From the NCBI GenBank assembly GCA_944377425.1, contig CALWEX010000043.1, forward strand, positions 1-60,195: a DNA stretch of 60,195 nt, read 5' to 3'. Positions 1 through 8,791 of this stretch are shown here, piece by piece (within the stretch, counting starts at the first letter, position 1; each line of letters starts with the position of its first letter). Made by a program: the position numbers and the translations under genes. Source of the DNA: an uncultured Clostridia bacterium. Lineage in GTDB: Bacteria > Bacillota > Clostridia > Lachnospirales > Anaerotignaceae. The notes under the pieces were generated by a model. The model was not told the DNA's origin. It made no database searches and saw only the letters and a list, made by a program, of their open reading frames with translations.

Positions 1-919
1 TTTCAGAAAGTTCTTTTGCAAAAAGCTCTGGGTATCCGCCGCCTATTATTAAACCATTTGCATTGTTTGGAATACTTTCGTTTTTAAGCGGTGAAAAATA
101 CTCTATTTCAGCTCCAGCTTTTATCAAATAATCAATATTATCCTGATAGTAAAAGTTAAAAGCTTCGTCATAAGCAACAGCTATTTTAATTCCTTGTGCA
201 AAAGGTTCTATTTTTTCTGTACTAAAGCTTATTTTAGGAGCTATTTTAGCAAGAGTAATTAAACGATTAATATCAACAGTTTTTTCTAAAACATTGCTGA
301 TATTATTTATTTTTTCAAGCACTTCTTCTTTACTCTCACCTAAAGAAAGTCCTAAATAACGGCTTTTAAACTCGCAGTCTTTTAACTCCGGAAGGTATCC
401 TATAACTTTAACTCCTGTTTCGTTTTCAATTACATTTTTAAGCGAATTATAAACTCCCTCAGTTGCTCTGTTAAGAAGTACAGCCTTAATATTGCTGTCT
501 TTTTTAAATTCCGCCATACCCTTAATTACTGCCGCAGCAGTAAGAGAGCTCCCCTTAACATCATAAACAAGTAAAACAGGTGTGTTGCTTAAAGAAGAAA
601 TCTCATAAGAGCTTGCTTTTGTTGATATTCCTCCTATTCCGTCGTAATACCCCATTACACCCTCTATTAAACCAAATTCGCCATTATTTGTATTTTCTCC
701 CAAAATACTTAAAACCGTTTTATTGTCAGACATAAAAGTATCAATATTTCGGCTGGGAATTTCAAGGATAGTTTTATGAAAAATAGGGTCTATATAATCA
801 GGTCCGCATTTAAAAGATATAACTTTTAAACCACGGTTTTTCAATATATTAATAAGGGCACATGTAATAATAGTTTTGCCGCTTCCACTTTTAGGCGCTG
901 CAATCAGTAACCTACTCAT
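1..919 (-). CDS. cbiA: Cobyrinate a,c-diamide synthase CbiA (3' end cut by window)
   Basis: Glutamine-dependent amidation of the a and c side chains of cobyrinate in the anaerobic cobalamin pathway. The first 306 codons are visible. The N-terminus reads MSRLLIAAPKSGSGKT, with a P-loop, followed by KCGPDYIDP, both typical of the CbiA ATP-binding domain. The segment GLIIGGGYPELFA at the window edge opens the glutamine amidotransferase domain, so the catalytic cysteine and the C-terminal third (usual length about 450) lie outside. The ATG follows the cbiJET stop by two bases, and its ribosome binding site GGGGAG lies inside the end of that gene. It is the last gene of the riboswitch-controlled operon visible here. 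The truncation is an effect of the window, not a mutation. Confidence 0.93.
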   Translation of the reverse strand, partial: MSRLLIAAPKSGSGKTIITCALINILKNRGLKVISFKCGPDYIDPIFHKTILEIPSRNIDTFMSDNKTVLSILGENTNNGEFGLIEGVMGYYDGIGGISTKASSYEISSLSNTPVLLVYDVKGSSLTAAAVIKGMAEFKKDSNIKAVLLNRATEGVYNSLKNVIENETGVKVIGYLPELKDCEFKSRYLGLSLGESKEEVLEKINNISNVLEKTVDINRLITLAKIAPKISFSTEKIEPFAQGIKIAVAYDEAFNFYYQDNIDYLIKAGAEIEYFSPLKNESIPNNANGLIIGGGYPELFAKELSE

Positions 920-921
920 TT

Positions 922-2898
922 TTACTCCCCTTTACCGGTAAAAGAAATGATGAATACAGGGTTAAGCCCCATCATTAAGCTTAAATCACCTGCATTTTTT
1001 GCCCTGCTTACACTTACATTTACAATTTCTAAATCCTCACAGCCTAAGCTTAATGCTGCTTTTTTAGCTTCAAGTACCGTTTCAAGACTTATGGCATTTA
1101 TTACAAAACGTGTTTTAGCGTTTTTTTCTAAAAAAGTTTTAATAATCTCCAAAAGCTTTCCGCAGCTGCCGCCTATAAAACAATGAGTTGGTATTGGAAG
1201 GCTTTTTAAACATTCTGGAGCCTCCCCTTTAATAACATTTATATTGCTTACGCCAAATTTAGAAATATTATTATTAAGGCATTCTATGGCACTTTCGTTT
1301 TTATCAACAGAAAAAACTTGGCCTTTATTAGCCATTAATGCACACTCTATGCTTACAGAGCCTGTGCCGCTTCCTACATCGTAAACAACCGAATTTTCAC
1401 TTAGCATAAGTTTAGACATAGAAACAGCCCTGACTTCACTTTTCGTCATAGGCACAGAATTTCTTTCAAATGAATCGTCGTTTAATCCAAAGGAATAAAT
1501 TCGGCTTGCTGCTTTTGGGTTTTCAATATATATAACCGAAAGCTTATTATTTTTATAATTAATAAAATCTTCGGCTTTTCCAACAGTTATTTTTTCATCA
1601 TCATAGGAGAGATTTTCACCAATGAAAACATCTGCATTGCTCATGTTGTTTTTAACAAGTTCCGTGCATATTTTGGAAACATCATTTTCATCACCCAAAA
1701 GAATAAGCGTCTTGTAATTGGTTTTAATAGCATCAACAAAATTAATATTCCTGCCATGCATACTTAAAAATAAAACATCATTATGAATTTTATTTGTTTT
1801 ATCTAAAAAGTACACATAAGAAGAAATTCCGCTTATTTTATTCACACAAAACTCATCTTCATTAAGAAGCGAAACTAAATTCTTTGCTCCGCTGTAAAAA
1901 CCTATATCACCAGAAAAAACAACAGAAATAATTTCGTCCGTGTTTTTATATATTATATCTTTAATTTTCTCTGAGTTTATGGCATATTCTATCTTTTTGT
2001 CTTTTAAATCAAAACACTCCAAAACACGTTTTGAACCTATAACAAGAGAGCTGTTTTCTACTGCTTTAACAGCTTCAAAATTTAAAAGTTCTTTTTTTCC
2101 AGGTCCTGCACTTACCAAATTAACAATCTTTTTTTCTTTGATGTTGAATAGATTTTTTATTATATTTTTAAATTCAGTAAAGCAAACTCCTTCTTCTTTT
2201 GGAGCTTTAATAACAACTGTCTGGGCTCCTGATTTTACTGCAGCAGATAATTTTTCATCAAAGCCTCCAGCTGAGCCTGTTTGTTTTGTTACAATAAATT
2301 TTGAATTTGTTTCTTTAATACAAGCAATATTAAATTCTTCGCTGAAAGGCCCCTGCATACACATAATATGTGCAGGATTTATGCCGGATTTAAGACATTT
2401 ATCCAAAGACTCTGCCAAAGGAAGAACACGTACAAAAATACGTTCTTTTAAATTGCTGTCGGTTAAATAATCTTCAATATTATTGCTGCCTGTTGTTAAA
2501 AAAACGTTACCTTCTTTATTTTTTAAATATTCAGCAGCTTCAGAGTGATTTTTAACATAAACACAATTCAAATTTTCTGTATTTGAAGTATCTCTTAAAA
2601 GCCGTATATATTCAGTTTTTGTATTTTTGCAGGCACTTTTTATGTTTTCCGTAACATTTTGGGCAAATGGGTGCGTTGCGTCAACTACAAGCTTATATTT
2701 ATTTGTAGACAACATCTTTTCCATTTCGCTTTCATTAAGCCTGCCGGATATAACATTTATAAAATCACTGTTTATTTCAATAATGCTTTTTCCATATTCT
2801 GTAGCAGTTAGTACATCAGTTTTAATACCTGATAAAGACAAAAATTCAGCGGCTTTTCTTCCTTCTGTTGTGCCTGCAAAAAGCAGAATATCCCCCAT
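922..2898 (-). CDS. cbiJET: CbiJ-CbiE-CbiT fusion: precorrin-6A reductase plus precorrin-6B/8 methyltransferase and decarboxylase
   Basis: A 658-residue trifunctional corrin-ring enzyme. Residues 1-250 are the CbiJ/CobK reductase, with an LLFAGTTEGR start and DATHPFAQ. Residues 257-462 are a CbiE-type tetrapyrrole methylase (VSAGPGKKELL, SGDIGFYSGA). Residues 470-658 are CbiT, with the S-adenosylmethionine motif DVGSGTGSVSIE at 507-518. Together they would reduce cobalt-precorrin-6A, methylate C5 and C15 and decarboxylate the acetate side chain. CbiE-CbiT fusions (CobL-like) are common in the family; the addition of CbiJ is less usual. The ATG at 2898 has AAGGAGAGG upstream. It lies 12 bases after cbiH in the same operon. 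No frameshift is seen at the domain junctions. Confidence 0.93.
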   Translation of the reverse strand: MGDILLFAGTTEGRKAAEFLSLSGIKTDVLTATEYGKSIIEINSDFINVISGRLNESEMEKMLSTNKYKLVVDATHPFAQNVTENIKSACKNTKTEYIRLLRDTSNTENLNCVYVKNHSEAAEYLKNKEGNVFLTTGSNNIEDYLTDSNLKERIFVRVLPLAESLDKCLKSGINPAHIMCMQGPFSEEFNIACIKETNSKFIVTKQTGSAGGFDEKLSAAVKSGAQTVVIKAPKEEGVCFTEFKNIIKNLFNIKEKKIVNLVSAGPGKKELLNFEAVKAVENSSLVIGSKRVLECFDLKDKKIEYAINSEKIKDIIYKNTDEIISVVFSGDIGFYSGAKNLVSLLNEDEFCVNKISGISSYVYFLDKTNKIHNDVLFLSMHGRNINFVDAIKTNYKTLILLGDENDVSKICTELVKNNMSNADVFIGENLSYDDEKITVGKAEDFINYKNNKLSVIYIENPKAASRIYSFGLNDDSFERNSVPMTKSEVRAVSMSKLMLSENSVVYDVGSGTGSVSIECALMANKGQVFSVDKNESAIECLNNNISKFGVSNINVIKGEAPECLKSLPIPTHCFIGGSCGKLLEIIKTFLEKNAKTRFVINAISLETVLEAKKAALSLGCEDLEIVNVSVSRAKNAGDLSLMMGLNPVFIISFTGKGE

Positions 2899-2910
2899 TT
2901 AAACCTCTCC

Positions 2911-3633
2911 TTAAAGAATGTATCCTCTTGGTGTTATAATATATCCGTCTTTTACATAAGTATTGGAATTACCCACAAACACAGTTGTGAACATATCAGA
3001 TTCATAATTTTTAAGCTCTTCAAGAGTCATTATAAGTTTTGTTTCTTCATTTCTGCCTATATTTTTAACAATACCGCATACAGTATCTGGCTTTTTATAT
3101 TCCAGCAAAATTTCACAAGCTTTTCTTAAATAATCTTTTCTTTTTTTGCTTGAAGGGTTATAAATACAAATAGCAAAATCACCCATGGCAGCATATTTCA
3201 ATCTTTTTTCTATTACCTCATAAGGCGTTAAAAGGTCGCTTAAGCTTATAACAGCAAAATCATGTCCCAAAGGCGCTCCCAAAAGTGCTCCGCCGCTTAA
3301 TGCTGCTGTAACACCTGGTATTATTTTTATATTTACATCATCATCATTTTTAAGCTCTAATATAAGTCCTGCTAGAGCATATACTCCGGCGTCACCACTG
3401 CAAACCATTGCTGTGTCTTCTTTTTTGGCATTGTTTAAAGCCAAAGTACATCTTTCTTTTTCCTGCTTCATAGCAGAAGATATATAATTCTTATTTGGAA
3501 AATACTCTTTTAACAAACCACAATATACAGTATATCCCACAATAGTATTGCATTTTTTTAAAGCTTCAAGGGCCTCAGCTGTCATTTTACTAATTTCTCC
3601 TGGGCCTGTACCAACTATATATAAATTAGCCAA
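2911..3633 (-). CDS. cbiH: Cobalt-precorrin-3B C17-methyltransferase CbiH
   Basis: Performs ring contraction and C17 methylation in anaerobic corrin synthesis. It is a tetrapyrrole methylase (about 240 residues) with the family start LYIVGTGPGE, CSGDAGVYALAG, and IYNPSSKKR. An ATG at 3654 opens the frame but has no ribosome binding site. I prefer the TTG at 3633, which has GGAG eight bases upstream and makes the protein begin directly at the conserved strand. That start overlaps the cbiG stop by eight bases, indicating translational coupling. The methylase assignment is firm; CbiH rather than another family member follows from its similarity and its place beside cbiG. Confidence 0.9.
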   Translation of the reverse strand: MANLYIVGTGPGEISKMTAEALEALKKCNTIVGYTVYCGLLKEYFPNKNYISSAMKQEKERCTLALNNAKKEDTAMVCSGDAGVYALAGLILELKNDDDVNIKIIPGVTAALSGGALLGAPLGHDFAVISLSDLLTPYEVIEKRLKYAAMGDFAICIYNPSSKKRKDYLRKACEILLEYKKPDTVCGIVKNIGRNEETKLIMTLEELKNYESDMFTTVFVGNSNTYVKDGYIITPRGYIL

Positions 3634-4669
3634 AATCAACACTCCATTTCTCACAAGCTGCGGCCAAAGTTATGCCATTAAATGCTGTCTTTCCTACAAT
3701 AAGTTTTCCGTTTCCGGAAGAAAGAACAGCGGCTCTTTCGCATACATTATCTGTACCGGTTACTTTTTTTACAAAGTCAGAAGAATTAAAATCGCCTTTT
3801 GCCATGTTTAATTCTTCAGCAGTAAAATATTTAACCGGCCATTCTTTTTCATTGCAAAATTCAGTAATTCCTTTTTCATTCTGTTTAATTGTAATAGTTG
3901 AAACAGATTTTACAGCTTCCTCAAATATATTGTTTTCTTCCAAAAAGGAATTAACAGCTTTTTCTATATTTTCTTTAGGTGTATCCTTTTTGCACCCTAT
4001 TCCCAAACAAACTTTTTTAGGCACAAGGTTTAAATTTACATCATATAATTTTTTATTGAATACTGAAACAACAAAACCGATATTACCTTTATCAGAAAAT
4101 TTAACACCCTGAGGAATTTTTCCATAATAATCAGAATCACATAAAAAAGATATATTTCCCCCCGAAAGCAATGCTGACGAAATTTCTTTAGCTTCTGTTC
4201 TCTGAATTATTTTTAAATGGTTTTTTACTGCAAAAACATCAACGGCAAATTTATTGTTTATATCTGTAGCAGTTGTTATAACAGGAACAGCATTTGTTAT
4301 TTCGCATATAACTTTTGCAAACTCCACCGCTCCGCCTACATGTCCGCTTAATAAAGGTACTGCAAAATTTTCTCTTTCGTCTATAACAACTACTGCCGGG
4401 TCTGTAAATTTATCTTTTATATAAGGCGCAATACCTCTTACAGCAATTCCTATGGCACTTATAAAAAGCAGAACATCATACCTGTTGAATATGCTTTCTA
4501 CCCATTTGATATATTCTTCATTTATGCTTTCGAATCCAAGTTTTACAGCAAATTTTTCAGGAGCAAAACAAGTACACAAATATCCTTTTTCTGTAAGGGC
4601 ACAGCTCAAATTTTTTCCAACAGTGCTTCCTCTTTCGGTAAAGCTAATAATAGCAACTTTAGTGCTCAT
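3626..4669 (-). CDS. cbiG: Cobalt-precorrin-5A hydrolase CbiG
   Basis: Opens the delta-lactone of cobalt-precorrin-5A and releases acetaldehyde, a step specific to the anaerobic pathway. The 347-residue protein has the N-terminal CbiG domain (FISAIGIAVRGIAPY, VPLLSGHVGGA, VITTATD) and the C-terminal domain (LGIGCKKDTP, then AALSSG-like AAVLSSGNGKLIVGKTAFNG). The ATG at 4669 overlaps the end of cbiF by 11 bases, and the gene's own end overlaps cbiH, so these genes are probably translated in series. Length and domain order are standard. Confidence 0.93.
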   Translation of the reverse strand: MSTKVAIISFTERGSTVGKNLSCALTEKGYLCTCFAPEKFAVKLGFESINEEYIKWVESIFNRYDVLLFISAIGIAVRGIAPYIKDKFTDPAVVVIDERENFAVPLLSGHVGGAVEFAKVICEITNAVPVITTATDINNKFAVDVFAVKNHLKIIQRTEAKEISSALLSGGNISFLCDSDYYGKIPQGVKFSDKGNIGFVVSVFNKKLYDVNLNLVPKKVCLGIGCKKDTPKENIEKAVNSFLEENNIFEEAVKSVSTITIKQNEKGITEFCNEKEWPVKYFTAEELNMAKGDFNSSDFVKKVTGTDNVCERAAVLSSGNGKLIVGKTAFNGITLAAACEKWSVDFG

Positions 4670-5429
4670 CAGATTTTATTTCTTCCTTTCTGAAAAGGGT
4701 TGAAAATGTCGGGTCATAAAGGCAGCTTCTGTCATAATCTGAATTAATGACATTTCCTATTATAATAAGAGCTGTGTTTTTAATATTATTTTTTAAAACA
4801 GTATCTTTAAGTGTTTCAACTGTGCAAACAAACTTTTTTTCATCAGGCCAACTGGCTTTATATACTATAGCTGCCGGAGTATATTTGCTAACACCAGCTT
4901 TATAAAGCTTATTTACAACACTTTCAATTAATCCCACACTTAAAAACAAAACCATTGTGGCACCATGCTTTGCTAATTCAGAAATATTCTCTTTTTCAGG
5001 CACAGGTGTGCGTCCTTCTGCTCTTGTAATAATTACCGACTGAGAAACAGAAGGCAGAGTATATTCTAAATTTAAAGCGGCAGCCGCGGCGCAAAATGAG
5101 CTTACTCCCGGGCACACTCTATATTGAATTTTTTCTTTATCAAGTATATCCATTTGCTCACGTATTGCACCGTAAATAGAAGGGTCACCGGTATGAAGCC
5201 TTACTGTTTTAAGGCCTTTTCTTTCTGAGGAAATCATAACTTCCATTACTTCCTCAAGTGTCATATAAGCGCTGTTATAAACTTTACAGTCTTTTTTTCG
5301 GCAATTTATAACTTCTTCATTTACAAGGGAGCCAGTGTATATTATTACATCAGCTTCCGATAAAAGCTTATGCCCCCTTAATGTTATTAAATCCGCTGCA
5401 CCTGGGCCTGCTCCAACAAAATCAATCAT
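4659..5429 (-). CDS. cbiF: Cobalt-precorrin-4 C11-methyltransferase CbiF
   Basis: SAM-dependent methylation at C11 of the corrin precursor. The 256-residue tetrapyrrole methylase begins IDFVGAGPGAADLITLRG and contains IIYTGSLVN, HTGDPSIYGAIREQ and PGVSSFCAAAAAL, all characteristic of CbiF/CobM. AAGGA sits about ten bases before the ATG. It starts five bases after the cbiL stop and its end overlaps cbiG by 11 bases. Confidence 0.94.
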   Translation of the reverse strand: MIDFVGAGPGAADLITLRGHKLLSEADVIIYTGSLVNEEVINCRKKDCKVYNSAYMTLEEVMEVMISSERKGLKTVRLHTGDPSIYGAIREQMDILDKEKIQYRVCPGVSSFCAAAAALNLEYTLPSVSQSVIITRAEGRTPVPEKENISELAKHGATMVLFLSVGLIESVVNKLYKAGVSKYTPAAIVYKASWPDEKKFVCTVETLKDTVLKNNIKNTALIIIGNVINSDYDRSCLYDPTFSTLFRKEEIKSDEH

Positions 5430-5434
5430 ATTCT

Positions 5435-6124
5435 TCAGTCCTTTACTATAAAAGTAGTAAAATAGCCAAGTTTATCTGTTATATCATTAACATCGTAAAA
5501 TATTTTTTCCGTATCAAATCCGCAGTCTGTAACAGCATAAGCCTTTTGGGTAAGTCCCTTTTCCTGTACTGCTTTTTTCAAGTCTTCTGCACTGCTTCCG
5601 CTTTTCATAAAAACCTTTGTTCCGTCAAGCTTAATACTTTCTTCAATATCTCCATGAACAGCTGGTATAATATGAATAGGCTTTTTCATGTCTGTAAGAC
5701 TTATACCCAAAGCAGAGCTTACAGCGCAAAAGCTTGGTATTCCTGGAATCATTACAGTTTTATATCCCATATCTTTTATAATGCTGTTTATGTAGCCAAA
5801 TGTTGAATATATTGAAATATCTCCAAGGCTTATAAAAACCACATTTTCACCTTTATTTAAATAACTGCTTATTAACTGAGCACTTTTTTTATGGCTTTCT
5901 TTAAGAAGCTCTTTATCTGTTGTCATAGGGAAATTAATATATAAAATTTCTTTATCTGAAATATCCAAAACCTGAGAAACTATATCAAGAGCTGTATTAT
6001 TTTCGCCTTTTGTTTGTGGCACAGCCAAAACTCTGTTTTCTTTTAGTATTTTTAAAGCCTTTAAAGTTAAAAGCTCACTGTCACCAGGGCCTATGCCCAC
6101 TCCGTAAAGCAAACCTTCCGACAT
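5435..6124 (-). CDS. cbiL: Cobalt-factor II / precorrin-2 C20-methyltransferase CbiL
   Basis: Methylates C20 early in corrin synthesis. The protein (229 residues) has the CbiL signature GVGIGPGDSELLTLKA, followed by SLGDISIYSTFGY and PGIPSFCAVSSALG. The frame stays open to an ATG at 6145, but the ATG at 6124 is preceded by GGAGG with five-base spacing, formed by the last codons of cbiD (GGA GGA TAA). That makes 6124 the better start, one base after the cbiD stop. The genes are therefore likely coupled. Confidence 0.93.
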   Translation of the reverse strand: MSEGLLYGVGIGPGDSELLTLKALKILKENRVLAVPQTKGENNTALDIVSQVLDISDKEILYINFPMTTDKELLKESHKKSAQLISSYLNKGENVVFISLGDISIYSTFGYINSIIKDMGYKTVMIPGIPSFCAVSSALGISLTDMKKPIHIIPAVHGDIEESIKLDGTKVFMKSGSSAEDLKKAVQEKGLTQKAYAVTDCGFDTEKIFYDVNDITDKLGYFTTFIVKD

Positions 6125-6125
6125 T

Positions 6126-7253
6126 TTATCCTCCGAATTTTTCAATTAATTCTTTGCCTTTTTCACTTGTTCCTATAATTCCGTATTTATTTGTATATAT
6201 AAGTACTCCACAAATAACATTTTCAGGCAGTTTTTTATCTATATTAAACTGAATTTTATCTATAATCGATTTCATAACATTATCAAAAACTGTATTGTTA
6301 TATTTTAAAATATCAAGTGCGGCATCTACTGTTGCACAATCCATAATACTTTTTAAAATGTTATTGGAAGCACCGCACAAAGCTCCATGAGCACACAATA
6401 TTTCCATCCGGCAGTCACCATAAAAAGAATGAGTATTAAACATACCTCCTGCCAATTTTACAAACTTGCCGAAATGTCCGCAAAGAAGTATATTTTTAAA
6501 CCCCAGACTTACTGCTTCGTCTAATGTATCACCTATAAAATTAGAGCATTTAACAAAAGGAACATTAAAATTCATTGTATTTAAAAAACTTTCCCCATAA
6601 TTGCCAGGTGTAATTATAACGCTTTCATTTCCGTCAGTTTTTAAAACATTAAGTTCCAGTTTAACTGTATCAAATATCGCCTTTAAGCTTCTCGGCTCAA
6701 CAATTCCCGTTGTGCCTATTATTGAAATACCGCCTGTTATACCTATGTTTGGGTTAAATGTTTTTTTTGCTATTTTTTCACCTTCCGGCACTGAAATTGT
6801 AATTTTTATTCCATCTTTATATCCGTATTTTTCACAGATTTCTTTAACACAATCATTTATCATTTTGCGTGGAACAGAATTAATTGCGGCACTTCCAACA
6901 GGCTGGTCAAGTCCGGCTTTTGTTACTTTTCCCACGCCGTTTCCGCCTTCAATTATTATCCCAGTTTCTATTTTTTCAGCAGTAGAAACAATTTCTATTC
7001 CATCTGTAGCGTCTATGTCATCCCCAGCATCTTTTATTACCGAACAAGACGTTTTATCGCCGGATATATATTTTTTTATAATTTCAATCTCTACTTTTAT
7101 TCCTTTAGGTGTAATAACAAAACAGCTTTCAGGAGTTTTACCTCTTAAAAGAGCCTCAACAGCGGCCTTAGAAGCAACAGCGGCGCATGTTCCCGTTGTA
7201 TAGCCGCATCTCAGTTTTCTATTAGGCCCATTTTCAACATATAGATTAAACAT
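6126..7253 (-). CDS. cbiD: Cobalt-precorrin-5B C1-methyltransferase CbiD
   Basis: Methylates C1 of cobalt-precorrin-5B, a reaction found only in the anaerobic route. The 375-residue product has the CbiD hallmarks LRCGYTTGTCAAVASKAA at the N-terminus, IITPGNYGE, and LLCGHFGKFVKLAGGMFNTHS in the last third. The ATG has AAGGTGG upstream and lies nine bases after the cbiK stop. The length is normal. A 200-codon open frame on the opposite strand (6601-7203) is a composition shadow. Confidence 0.94.
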   Translation of the reverse strand: MFNLYVENGPNRKLRCGYTTGTCAAVASKAAVEALLRGKTPESCFVITPKGIKVEIEIIKKYISGDKTSCSVIKDAGDDIDATDGIEIVSTAEKIETGIIIEGGNGVGKVTKAGLDQPVGSAAINSVPRKMINDCVKEICEKYGYKDGIKITISVPEGEKIAKKTFNPNIGITGGISIIGTTGIVEPRSLKAIFDTVKLELNVLKTDGNESVIITPGNYGESFLNTMNFNVPFVKCSNFIGDTLDEAVSLGFKNILLCGHFGKFVKLAGGMFNTHSFYGDCRMEILCAHGALCGASNNILKSIMDCATVDAALDILKYNNTVFDNVMKSIIDKIQFNIDKKLPENVICGVLIYTNKYGIIGTSEKGKELIEKFGG

Positions 7254-7262
7254 TAAACCACC

Positions 7263-8039
7263 TTACAAACCCATATAGCTTTTTATGTGTTCAATATACA
7301 TTTCAGCTATTCCGTTATACTCTCCAAGACCCTTAACAACAGCTCTTGCTGAAATTCCAGCATTATTAAAAACACTCAGCCAGCTGTCAGGCTCATTTGA
7401 TGACATATCGTTTAAAGCGTGGTCACCGGCAACAATCAAAAGAGGAAGTATAACAGCTTTTTTAAACCCTGAGTTTTTAACAAGTCTTAGAACAGTTTCA
7501 ATATTCGGATAGGCTTCAACTGTTCCTACAAAAAAGTTACTGTATCCTTTTTCTTTTAACATATAGTCAAGAGAAGCGTAAACAGTATTTGCAAAATGTT
7601 CGCTTCCATGACCCATTAAAACAACAGCCTCGTTTTTGTTATAATCAATGTTATTAACAAGTATATCAATAAGGTTATTTATATGCGCTGTTGTATAAAG
7701 AAGGGGCTTTCCTATTTTAAATACTTTAAACTTATTTTCATAAACTTTAGCTTCATTTATAATTTTTTCGTATTCCAACCCAGCTATAATATGTGTTGGC
7801 TGAATATAGCATTCATCATAACCAAGGGAAATAAGTTTTTCAATAGCCTCTGAAACACCATCAATATTAAAGCCTTCGCTTTTAAGCTTTTTAATTATTA
7901 TACCACTTGTAAAAGCTCTATAAATATCATAGTTACTAAATTCATTTGATATTTTATTTTCAATAGAGCTTATGGTTTTTTCCATTGTCTGCCTGTAGCT
8001 GGTACCAAAACTAACTGCAAGTATCGCTTTTTTATTCAT
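7263..8039 (-). CDS. cbiK: Anaerobic cobaltochelatase CbiK
   Basis: Inserts cobalt into sirohydrochlorin (factor II) without ATP, the committing step of the early-insertion pathway. The 258-residue protein starts AILAVSFGTSYRQT and contains the substrate-site motif VVLMGHGSEHFAN, with its catalytic histidine, and LPLLIVAGDHALNDM, both diagnostic of CbiK. No signal peptide is visible, so it should be cytoplasmic. It is the first gene of the operon: its ATG follows AAGGAG and lies 32 bases downstream of the riboswitch terminator, so it is the gene most directly controlled by cobalamin. Confidence 0.94.
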   Translation of the reverse strand: MNKKAILAVSFGTSYRQTMEKTISSIENKISNEFSNYDIYRAFTSGIIIKKLKSEGFNIDGVSEAIEKLISLGYDECYIQPTHIIAGLEYEKIINEAKVYENKFKVFKIGKPLLYTTAHINNLIDILVNNIDYNKNEAVVLMGHGSEHFANTVYASLDYMLKEKGYSNFFVGTVEAYPNIETVLRLVKNSGFKKAVILPLLIVAGDHALNDMSSNEPDSWLSVFNNAGISARAVVKGLGEYNGIAEMYIEHIKSYMGL

Positions 8040-8061
8040 TTTTTCTCCTTAAAACTATGTA

Positions 8062-8089
8062 AAATAAAAAGTGCCTTTAAAAAAGGCAC
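8062..8089 (-). terminator. Intrinsic terminator of the cobalamin riboswitch
   Basis: Read on the minus strand, GTGCCTTT and AAAGGCAC form an 8-bp stem (8071-8089) followed by a T-rich tract (8062-8070). It sits between the riboswitch core and cbiK. This is the expected place for a transcription-terminating expression platform that stops the operon when adenosylcobalamin is bound. Its arrangement is seen in the sequence; its switching is inferred. Confidence 0.85.
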
Positions 8090-8097
8090 AAAAATAA

Positions 8098-8303
8098 CAC
8101 ATCAAATGCCCTTTTCCGCTGACCCGGCGGAGGTACATAACTTTTTGGCAGGTCTTCTGACTTAAACTTAAACTTCTTTAGCCTTCCCGTTTAAACAGTG
8201 GCATAAATAAAGAGTATAAAACAAGTTAATACAGCGGCGGCACCGTGAGGGAATTTCACCCTTCTTCCCTATTATCCTGCCCTTAAAGGCAGGCACCAGA
8301 AAG
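8098..8303 (-). promoter_or_regulatory. Cobalamin (B12) riboswitch
   Basis: The minus strand carries the conserved cobalamin riboswitch elements in order: TGGTGCC near 8298; GGGAA-N3-GGTGAAATTCCC with GCCGCCGCTGTA at 8232-8273; the B12-box-like GCCACTG with GGGAAGGC at 8181-8202; and GTCAGAAGACCTGCC near 8145-8160. It lies between a consensus promoter and cbiK and ends in an intrinsic terminator, so it should repress the entire cbi operon when B12 is abundant. Confidence 0.95.
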
Positions 8304-8325
8304 TTTTTATATTCAATTTTATTTA

Positions 8326-8354
8326 ATTTTATATCCTGTAGCCGTTTATGTCAA
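8326..8354 (-). promoter_or_regulatory. Sigma-A promoter of the cobalamin operon
   Basis: TTGACA (8349-8354) and TAAAAT (8326-8331) are separated by 17 bases on the minus strand. The predicted start, near 8319, is about 15 bases before the riboswitch core. Confidence 0.85.
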
Positions 8355-8381
8355 ATAAAACAAACAATATTAAAGATTAAT

Positions 8382-8424
8382 AAAAAAGTGCGGAGCCGTT
8401 TGTAAAGGCAAACAATTCCGCACT
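8382..8424 (-). terminator. Terminator of RNase P RNA gene
   Basis: On the minus strand AGTGCGGA...TTGTTTG pairs with CAAAC...TCCGCACT and is followed by six T residues (8382-8387). It closes the rnpB transcript just before the cobalamin promoter. Confidence 0.85.
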
Positions 8425-8454
8425 AATTATTTATAATCAATATTTATTTTTAAA

Positions 8455-8784
8455 TGAGCAGGCCTATAAGCCGGGTTCTGTATTAGACGGTCATCTATCT
8501 TGGTATGCTGTCGCCAGCATCATCATGCGGTCATGTTAAAGCGGAACGAGCAATTCCATATGCTTTTTTGGACCTTGCTTCAGGCGGGGTTTACAGAGCC
8601 TTCTCTGTTACCAGAAAAGCGGTGAGCTCTTACCTCACCTTTCCACCCTTACCTGTTAAAACAGGCGGTTTATTTCTGTTGCACTTTCCTTGAAGTCACC
8701 TTCACCGGCCGTTAACCGGCGCCCTGCTCTATGAAGCCCGGACTTTCCTCCCTAAAAATAGGGCGACCATCTGGCCTACTCACA
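8455..8784 (-). ncRNA. rnpB: RNase P RNA (class A)
   Basis: Catalytic RNA of ribonuclease P, which matures tRNA 5' ends. The minus strand contains GAGGAAAGTCCGGGCTTC near the 5' end, CAGGGCGCCGG, GGTAAGGGTGGAAAGGTGAGG, the AGGTGAGGTAAGAGCTCACC hairpin and the 3' element ACAGAACCCGGCTTATAGGCC. The ends pair as P1 (GAGTAGGCC with GGCCTGCTC, one G-U pair). The P12-type hairpin and overall arrangement fit class A rather than the Bacillus class B. The ends are estimated from P1 and the promoter. A short open frame on the plus strand here (8505-8693) is spurious. Confidence 0.95.
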
Positions 8785-8791
8785 AAAAGTT

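Noticed and set aside
1940..2470. A 176-codon open frame on the plus strand
   Set aside because: Antisense to cbiJET, with no recognisable domain or ribosome binding site.
6601..7203. A 200-codon open frame on the plus strand
   Set aside because: It lies fully opposite cbiD, has no ribosome binding site and its sequence is low-complexity hydrophobic; a shadow of the coding strand.
8505..8693. A 62-codon open frame on the plus strand
   Set aside because: Falls within the conserved RNase P RNA, on the opposite strand.
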